In this document: positions 5,818-9,606 of the stretch, one piece after another
Layout: every line of letters starts with the position of its first letter
Numbering within the stretch: the stretch's first letter is position 1
NCBI GenBank assembly: GCA_017939025.1
Contig: JAGBAI010000161.1
Location: 1-9,606, forward strand
DNA: 9,606 bases
Source of the DNA: Oscillospiraceae bacterium
GTDB taxonomy: Bacteria; Bacillota_A; Clostridia; Oscillospirales; Oscillospiraceae
Reading direction: 5' to 3'
The notes under the pieces: generated by a model
What the model saw: only the letters and a program-made list of their open reading frames with translations
What the model was told of the DNA's origin: nothing
The model's database searches: none
Program-made: the position numbers and the translations under genes

Positions 5818-5846
5818 TTGCTTTTTTCCGGGAACTATAGTATACT
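5818..5846 (+). promoter_or_regulatory. sigma-A promoter of the glycosyltransferase gene
   Basis: TTGCTT (5818-5823), a 17-bp spacer and TATACT (5841-5846) precede the gene, with a predicted start near 5853 and a short leader that holds only the ribosome site. Confidence 0.7.
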
Positions 5847-5871
5847 TTAGAAAAATACGGAGGTGAAAACC

Positions 5872-6840
5872 ATGTTTCTCAGCATCATTGTTCCGGTGTA
5901 CAACGCGGAACGCTATCTTGGAGAATGTCTGGATTCCCTGCTTGCCCAGGATATTTCTGACTACGAGATCCTCTGTGTCAACGATGGTTCTACGGATCGC
6001 AGCCTGACTGTTTTGGAGCGATATGCGCAGGCACACCCCAACATCATAATTATCAACAAAGAGAACGGCGGTGTCACCACCGCCCGGAATGCAGGTCTGG
6101 CGCAGGCCTCGGGAGATTACATCTGGTTTTTGGATTCCGATGACTTGATCCGGGAAAACTGCCTTGGAAAACTAAAGGAGCTGTCCCAAGGCCAGGATCG
6201 GGTCATGTTCGGCGCTTACCAGTTTACCGACGCTCTTACGAACGAAGAATTGACCCTTGCCGCAGCCTGTCAGTTGACTACCAACACTTCCTTCTATGAC
6301 AGTGTCGTCTGGCGCAGTATTCTGCGGCGGGAGTTTTTATTGCAGCACTGTTTGAATTTCCGCTATCCGGAGCTGACCCACGGGGAGGATGGACTTTTCA
6401 TGTATGAAGTCACCCTCTGCAGTCCGAAATCCGTGGTGATCGAAGATGTCCTTTATTTCTACCGGCTCCATTCCGGCTCTGCCGAGGCAGCCGCCACACC
6501 GGAAAAGCAGCTTCGAAGGCTGCGTTCTCTTATCCGGGTCTGTGACATTCTGCACAGCTATTATCAGCAGCATGCCCGGGATTCTTCCAACCGGCTTATG
6601 AGCTTTCTGTGGATGACTTTGTATGACATCACCCGGGCACCGAAAGCTGTGGAAACCGAAGCGCTTCACTTGCTGACAGTGGCCCACTTATTCCCCTTTG
6701 AGAAGCCCGAAGACTGTACCATTCGGGAATCCTACCTCATGGGCGGTTTTCCAGGAAAGGTTTTTGATAAACTCTACCTGAATCTCCATAAGCCCTGGGC
6801 TTACAAAGTCATGCGGCTGCTGCAAAGTATTCGAAAATAA
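5872..6840 (+). CDS. family 2 glycosyltransferase (GT-A fold)
   Basis: A 322-residue inverting-type glycosyltransferase. The GT-A domain opens with S-I-I-V-P-V-Y-N-A-E (4-13), continues with V-N-D-G-S-T-D (36-42), N-G-G-V-T-T-A-R-N-A-G-L (65-76) and the metal-nucleotide D-x-D motif F-L-D-S-D-D (86-91), and ends with H-G-E-D-G-L-F (170-176), where the acidic residues are the probable catalytic base region. The C-terminal third is mixed alpha and has no membrane segment, so the enzyme is expected to be cytosolic or peripherally membrane-bound. Such enzymes transfer a sugar from a nucleotide-sugar to a cell-surface glycan or lipid; donor and acceptor cannot be read from the sequence. The start ATG 5872 follows GGAGGTGA (5859-5866); an in-frame GTG at 5863 lies inside that site and is rejected. 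It is single, flanked by its own promoter and terminator, rather than part of a capsule or wall-polymer cluster. Confidence 0.93.
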   Translation: MFLSIIVPVYNAERYLGECLDSLLAQDISDYEILCVNDGSTDRSLTVLERYAQAHPNIIIINKENGGVTTARNAGLAQASGDYIWFLDSDDLIRENCLGKLKELSQGQDRVMFGAYQFTDALTNEELTLAAACQLTTNTSFYDSVVWRSILRREFLLQHCLNFRYPELTHGEDGLFMYEVTLCSPKSVVIEDVLYFYRLHSGSAEAAATPEKQLRRLRSLIRVCDILHSYYQQHARDSSNRLMSFLWMTLYDITRAPKAVETEALHLLTVAHLFPFEKPEDCTIRESYLMGGFPGKVFDKLYLNLHKPWAYKVMRLLQSIRK

Positions 6841-6851
6841 TTGTACAAAAT

Positions 6852-6880
6852 ATCGGGCGGAGAAATTATCTCCGCCCGAT
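6852..6880. terminator. bidirectional terminator between glycosyltransferase and symporter genes
   Basis: Arms 6852-6863 and 6869-6880 form a perfect 12-bp GC-rich stem with an AATTA loop. On the minus strand it is followed by ATTTTGT, on the plus strand by TACTTTCATTTT. It lies 12 nt past the glycosyltransferase stop and 6 nt past the symporter stop, so it can serve both convergent genes. Confidence 0.85.
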
Positions 6881-6885
6881 TACTT

Positions 6886-8250
6886 TCATTTTCCTTCGTT
6901 TTGTGCCTTGATGGCGGAAACAATTTCCTTATCATCATAGAACAGGTAGATTCCCAAGGCGCAGCCCACGAAGATACAGGCTACCAGGGCTGTTGCCTGG
7001 ACACCCTGGGCCGTTGCGGCACCGGTTCCGTCCGCGCCCTTGCCCAGCAGCAGAGCGCAGGCAATGACCACGATGGACTGGCAGAGTTTGTTGGCAAAGT
7101 TTCTGGCTGCCAGGAACATGCCTGCCCGATTCTTGCCGGTTTTGATGCTGTCGTACTGGGCAAGGTCTGCAAACATGGAGGCAGGAATGATGTTGGTGAT
7201 GGCAATGGGCATGGCAATGACAAAGCCGATAACCAGTGCAAAGGCCTCCCGTCCGATGAGGCTGATGACCAGTTCGTAATTATAAATCGCTCCATACAGG
7301 CACACATAGGTAATGCAGGCCCCCAGAAGCATGGGCTTTTTACCGACTTTTCTGGCCAGAATGTTCACCAACGGATAGGTACAAACGCCCACACCAATGG
7401 AAATGACTGTCACAATAGTCACCCACAGATCCGGCAGTGCCAGCAGATTGGTGATGTAATAGACCTGGGCGGTGTTGAAGAAGGTGAAAGCTACCCACAT
7501 CACCAGATAACCAATGGTGATGATGGTGAAATTCTTATAGGAAAAAATAGCCTTCAGTGCTTCGCCCAAGGGCTGGGAATAGGGCTTCTGCACGATGTAG
7601 TCTTGCTCACGGATGGTATAGGCAGGCACCATGGCCGCAATGGCACCGCCGATGCAGCAGACGATAAAGGGAATCCGCAGTGCCCAGATCTCAGGGATCC
7701 CGGCTCCCATCAACATTCCCTTGATCATGGAGGTACAGAACACCAGCGCATTGGAGATGACATACAGCAGGCTGTCAATGGTATACAGGAACACCCGGCG
7801 CTTGGGCTCAGTAACGATCTCCGCCTGGAGGGCAGAATAGGGAATGTTGTACAGGGTAGAGAAGAGGTAATACAAAATCAGCAGCACACCCACCCAAAGT
7901 GCATTGACCATGCTGGTTCCATTGACCGGCGGGAAGAAGATCATCAGACAGCAGGCACCGTAAGGAATGGCGCTCCAGCGCATGAAGGGGATGCGTCGGC
8001 CCAGCTTGTGCTTGCAGTTGTCCGTCAGATTGGCAACCCAGGGGTCCGTGATGGCATCCACCACGGTACCGATGCCCCGAATGATGGCCATGATCAGCGC
8101 TGCATTCAGGAAAAACTGAGGCAGAGTGGTATTGGCGTTGGTGGGAATGAAAAAGGTCAGAAGATAAGTAGTCACGATGCCGTTGATCATGCCCCGGGCA
8201 AAATTACCCATACACAGAGCAAAGATTTTGGGCGTGGTCAGTTTTTTCAT
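6886..8250 (-). CDS. GPH/MelB-type MFS sugar:cation symporter
   Basis: The 454-residue product has about 12 predicted membrane segments and the features of the glycoside-pentoside-hexuronide (GPH, MFS_2) symporter family. The loop between helices 2 and 3 reads D-A-I-T-D-P-W-V (65-72) then L-G-R-R-I-P-F-M (83-90), as in MelB-like proteins, and the second half has the family stretch F-A-D-L-A-Q-Y-D (360-367) followed by T-G-K-N-R-A-G-M-F (371-379). Members import glycosides or related small molecules with H+, Na+ or Li+. The true start is ATG 8250, with AAAGGAG 8 nt upstream; an in-frame upstream ATG would lie deep inside the hydrolase gene. Its ATG overlaps the hydrolase stop (ATGA), so the two are co-translated. 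Length matches the family. The substrate is unknown; no glycosidase, kinase or regulator gene is in the window, and the only partner is the hydrolase. Confidence 0.92.
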   Translation of the reverse strand: MKKLTTPKIFALCMGNFARGMINGIVTTYLLTFFIPTNANTTLPQFFLNAALIMAIIRGIGTVVDAITDPWVANLTDNCKHKLGRRIPFMRWSAIPYGACCLMIFFPPVNGTSMVNALWVGVLLILYYLFSTLYNIPYSALQAEIVTEPKRRVFLYTIDSLLYVISNALVFCTSMIKGMLMGAGIPEIWALRIPFIVCCIGGAIAAMVPAYTIREQDYIVQKPYSQPLGEALKAIFSYKNFTIITIGYLVMWVAFTFFNTAQVYYITNLLALPDLWVTIVTVISIGVGVCTYPLVNILARKVGKKPMLLGACITYVCLYGAIYNYELVISLIGREAFALVIGFVIAMPIAITNIIPASMFADLAQYDSIKTGKNRAGMFLAARNFANKLCQSIVVIACALLLGKGADGTGAATAQGVQATALVACIFVGCALGIYLFYDDKEIVSAIKAQNEGK

Positions 8251-9218
8251 AGGTGATTCTCCTTTGCGATTTTCCCGAATTTCTCCCGCATAAGGCGCTT
8301 GAATTTTTCCGGTTCTTCCCCCATGGGGCCATGGGCAGAATGTTCGAACCACACCAGATCCTTATCCGGTGCCACAATGGAATCGTAGTATTCCTGCACC
8401 AGCGATGCCGGGGTATTCCGGTCCAGACGTCCCTGGAAAATATAATAGGGCATCTGGAAGGGGCCGCAGTCATGGACAAAATCATAATGGACGATGGTGG
8501 GCCACATAGCACTTAAGCAGACCTTATAGCCCTTGGCGGTGCCGTACTTGTCCCGGAGGCTCAGTTCGGAAGATTTCAGAATGGGCAGCACCGTACCGGA
8601 GACATAGCCACCCTTTTTCGTGGAATGACCGCCGTACTTCTTCATGATTTTCCGCTGGGTCATCAGGCCCTCAAATACCGGTTTGTACTGACCATCCACC
8701 GGCGGGCCGATCCGCTCCAATTCCGCGATATCCTCGGCATTTCCTGCCTTTTTTGCTTCTTCCAGAGCAAAGGCATAGGAGACATTCTCATTTTCAATAC
8801 CGTTAACCACCTGACCGTAGCCGATGTAGCCTGCAACCTTCTCCGGATGCTTCTGACAGACGAAGGTTCCCAGCTCTGTGCCCCAGCTGGCACCCAGCAG
8901 GAAAATTTTCTTCTTGTGCAGTGTTTCACAAAGCCAGTCGATCAGCTGGGCGCAGTCCGAAATCAGCTGCTCCAGTGTCAGCGTTTCCGGGTCGCAGCCG
9001 AAATAGGATCCGCCGGTACCGCGCTGATCCCAGGCGACGATGGTAAAATCGTCAAGCAAATCCATATGGTTTTTTGCCATGCCATGCCGGTTGGGCACAC
9101 CGGGCCCGCCATGAAGGAACAGCACCACAGGATTTTCTTCCTTGGTTCCCCAAACATGAACCGCCTGCATGACACCGCCCAAATCGATACGGGTTTTGAT
9201 ATCGATGGGATATTTCAT
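8247..9218 (-). CDS. alpha/beta hydrolase, proline-iminopeptidase-like (peptidase S33)
   Basis: A 323-residue soluble enzyme without signal peptide. The oxyanion-hole motif H-G-G-P-G is at 36-40, D-Q-R-G-T-G-G-S at 64-71, the nucleophile elbow G-A-S-W-G at 109-113 (Ser111), the catalytic Asp266 in G-R-L-D-R-N-T-P, and the catalytic His296 in S-A-H-G-P. This set, in this spacing, is typical of proline iminopeptidases and related S33 hydrolases, whose cap domain (about 140-240 here) decides the substrate; amide or ester hydrolysis of other small molecules is equally possible. The start ATG follows GGAGGGAG by 6 nt. It is the first gene of a two-gene operon with the GPH symporter and overlaps it by 4 bp, suggesting that the imported compound is cut in the cytosol by this enzyme. 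A sigma-A promoter lies just upstream. Confidence 0.92.
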   Translation of the reverse strand: MKYPIDIKTRIDLGGVMQAVHVWGTKEENPVVLFLHGGPGVPNRHGMAKNHMDLLDDFTIVAWDQRGTGGSYFGCDPETLTLEQLISDCAQLIDWLCETLHKKKIFLLGASWGTELGTFVCQKHPEKVAGYIGYGQVVNGIENENVSYAFALEEAKKAGNAEDIAELERIGPPVDGQYKPVFEGLMTQRKIMKKYGGHSTKKGGYVSGTVLPILKSSELSLRDKYGTAKGYKVCLSAMWPTIVHYDFVHDCGPFQMPYYIFQGRLDRNTPASLVQEYYDSIVAPDKDLVWFEHSAHGPMGEEPEKFKRLMREKFGKIAKENHL

Positions 9219-9239
9219 ATATCTCCCTCCTTTTTCACT

Positions 9240-9268
9240 ATTATACAGAAGATATTATAAAAAGACAA
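9240..9268 (-). promoter_or_regulatory. sigma-A promoter of the hydrolase-symporter operon
   Basis: On the minus strand, -35 TTGTCT (9268-9263) and a consensus -10 TATAAT (9245-9240) are 17 bp apart. The start would be near 9233, just before the ribosome site. No clear operator repeat is visible. Confidence 0.8.
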
Positions 9269-9291
9269 CCGTTTCCCACGCAACTTTTGAC

Positions 9292-9320
9292 TTGCTTTTT
9301 CCTTACATATGGTGTATAAT
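9292..9320 (+). promoter_or_regulatory. promoter for the tRNA-Pro region
   Basis: TTGCTT (9292-9297), a 17-bp spacer and TATAAT (9315-9320) precede the degenerate tRNA-Pro copy by 13 bp, a typical distance for a tRNA operon. It faces away from the hydrolase promoter. Confidence 0.7.
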
Positions 9321-9333
9321 CAATAACCGATAT

Positions 9334-9385
9334 CCGGGTGTGGCCCAGTTGGTAGGGCGCCTGGTTTGGGAGCCGGGAGACCGTT
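9334..9385 (+). pseudogene. degenerate or truncated tRNA-Pro copy
   Basis: The first two thirds match tRNA-Pro: a 5' acceptor strand CCGGGTG, a D arm GCCC-AGTTGGTA-GGGC identical to that of the intact gene at 9531, and an anticodon segment TTTGGGA containing UGG. The anticodon stem pairs only if the loop is read as 8 nt (CCTGG…CCGGG, one G-U), since the normal 7-nt loop leaves two mismatches. After about 9385 no T arm, no complementary 3' acceptor strand and no CCA can be found. The 145 bp to the next tRNA (9386-9530) contain a weak hairpin (9471-9492), a GACCACAT direct repeat (9487 and 9500) and a weak promoter-like pair (TTGACC 9497, TATATC 9519), but no gene that I recognise. It may be a decayed duplicate or the leftover of an integration or recombination event. 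Confidence 0.7.
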
Positions 9386-9530
9386 TCCGCCACCGTTCCG
9401 AAAATATCAGAACCATCCCGAAATCCCCGCAAATATCCCCACTTTCCCCTCTTGAAAGTTCCGGGAATTTGTGGTAGAATTCTTCTGACCACATGTTTGA
9501 CCACATCTGGTAAAACTTTATATCTCGTAT

Positions 9531-9606
9531 CCGGGTATAGCCCAGTTGGTAGGGCGGGTGCTTTGGGAGCATCAGGCCGCGCGTTCGAGTCGCGCTACTC
9601 GGACCA
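9531..9606 (+). tRNA. tRNA-Pro (anticodon UGG)
   Basis: All 76 nt fold as a cloverleaf: acceptor CCGGGTA/TACTCGG (7 pairs, one G-U), D stem GCCC/GGGC, anticodon stem GGTGC/GCATC (one G-U) with loop TTTGGGA giving anticodon TGG, variable loop AGGCC, T stem GCGCG/CGCGC with loop TTCGAGT, discriminator A and an encoded CCA at the last three bases of the window. UGG can read all four proline codons when its wobble base is modified. Confidence 0.96.

Noticed and set aside
6841..8256. Plus-strand open frame of 471 codons opposite the symporter gene
   Set aside because: Gly/His/Asp-rich translation without domains or a ribosome site; it starts inside the terminator region and is the shadow of a clear 12-helix transporter.
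9387..9440. A T arm and 3' acceptor strand for the first tRNA-Pro copy
   Set aside because: Near-matches such as GTTCCGAAA and CATCCCG exist, but no set gives a proper 5-bp T stem, 7-nt loop and acceptor pairing in the right spacing.
9169..9606. Open frames crossing the tRNA-Pro region on both strands
   Set aside because: They read through tRNA sequence and promoters and have no supported start; I could not identify them as an integrase end or other gene.
1..9606. CRISPR array, insertion sequence or phage genes
   Set aside because: No regularly spaced repeats, transposase, integrase or phage structural motif was seen on either strand; the only large repeat is the duplication inside the chelatase gene.

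Overview
The window looks like chromosomal DNA of a Gram-positive, low-to-moderate GC Clostridia, most likely an Oscillospiraceae-type gut Firmicute. The signs are strong AGGAGG-type ribosome sites, sigma-A promoters with 17-bp spacers, short 'MKK…C' lipoprotein signals, and the protein families present. The taxonomic call is an inference. The 14 genes or gene-like elements fall into four blocks.

Block 1 (1-3447, minus strand) is the most interesting. A sigma-A promoter (3419-3447) drives a leader of about 500 nt. It starts with a cobalamin riboswitch (3216-3401), followed by an intrinsic terminator (3108-3153) and two or three further hairpins. Then come four lipoprotein genes: a surface protein made of two tandem CbiK-type cobaltochelatase modules (1208-2917), two small lipoproteins with a shared beta-rich domain (604-1125 and 207-599), and the start of an ABC-transporter substrate-binding lipoprotein (1-204, cut by the window edge). 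Together they look like a B12-repressed surface system that captures, and perhaps metallates or demetallates, a tetrapyrrole, corrinoid or its metal, and hands it to an ABC importer.

Block 2 (about 3460-4946, plus strand) holds an orphan intrinsic terminator (3566-3600), an extended -10 promoter (3636-3664), the conserved ATPase gene ychF/engD (3812-4909) and a bidirectional terminator shared with the convergent traX-like gene.

Block 3 (4956-6880) has two divergent genes with facing promoters in a gap of about 110 bp: a TraX-family membrane protein (minus) and a family 2 glycosyltransferase (plus). A second bidirectional terminator closes the block.

Block 4 (6886-9606) is a two-gene minus-strand operon. 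An alpha/beta hydrolase of the proline-iminopeptidase type comes first, and its stop codon overlaps the start of a GPH/MelB-type sugar-cation symporter, suggesting that the hydrolase and permease serve one substrate. Divergently, a promoter leads to a degenerate tRNA-Pro copy and, 145 bp on, an intact tRNA-Pro(UGG) that ends at the last base of the window.

No CRISPR array, transposase or phage gene was seen.
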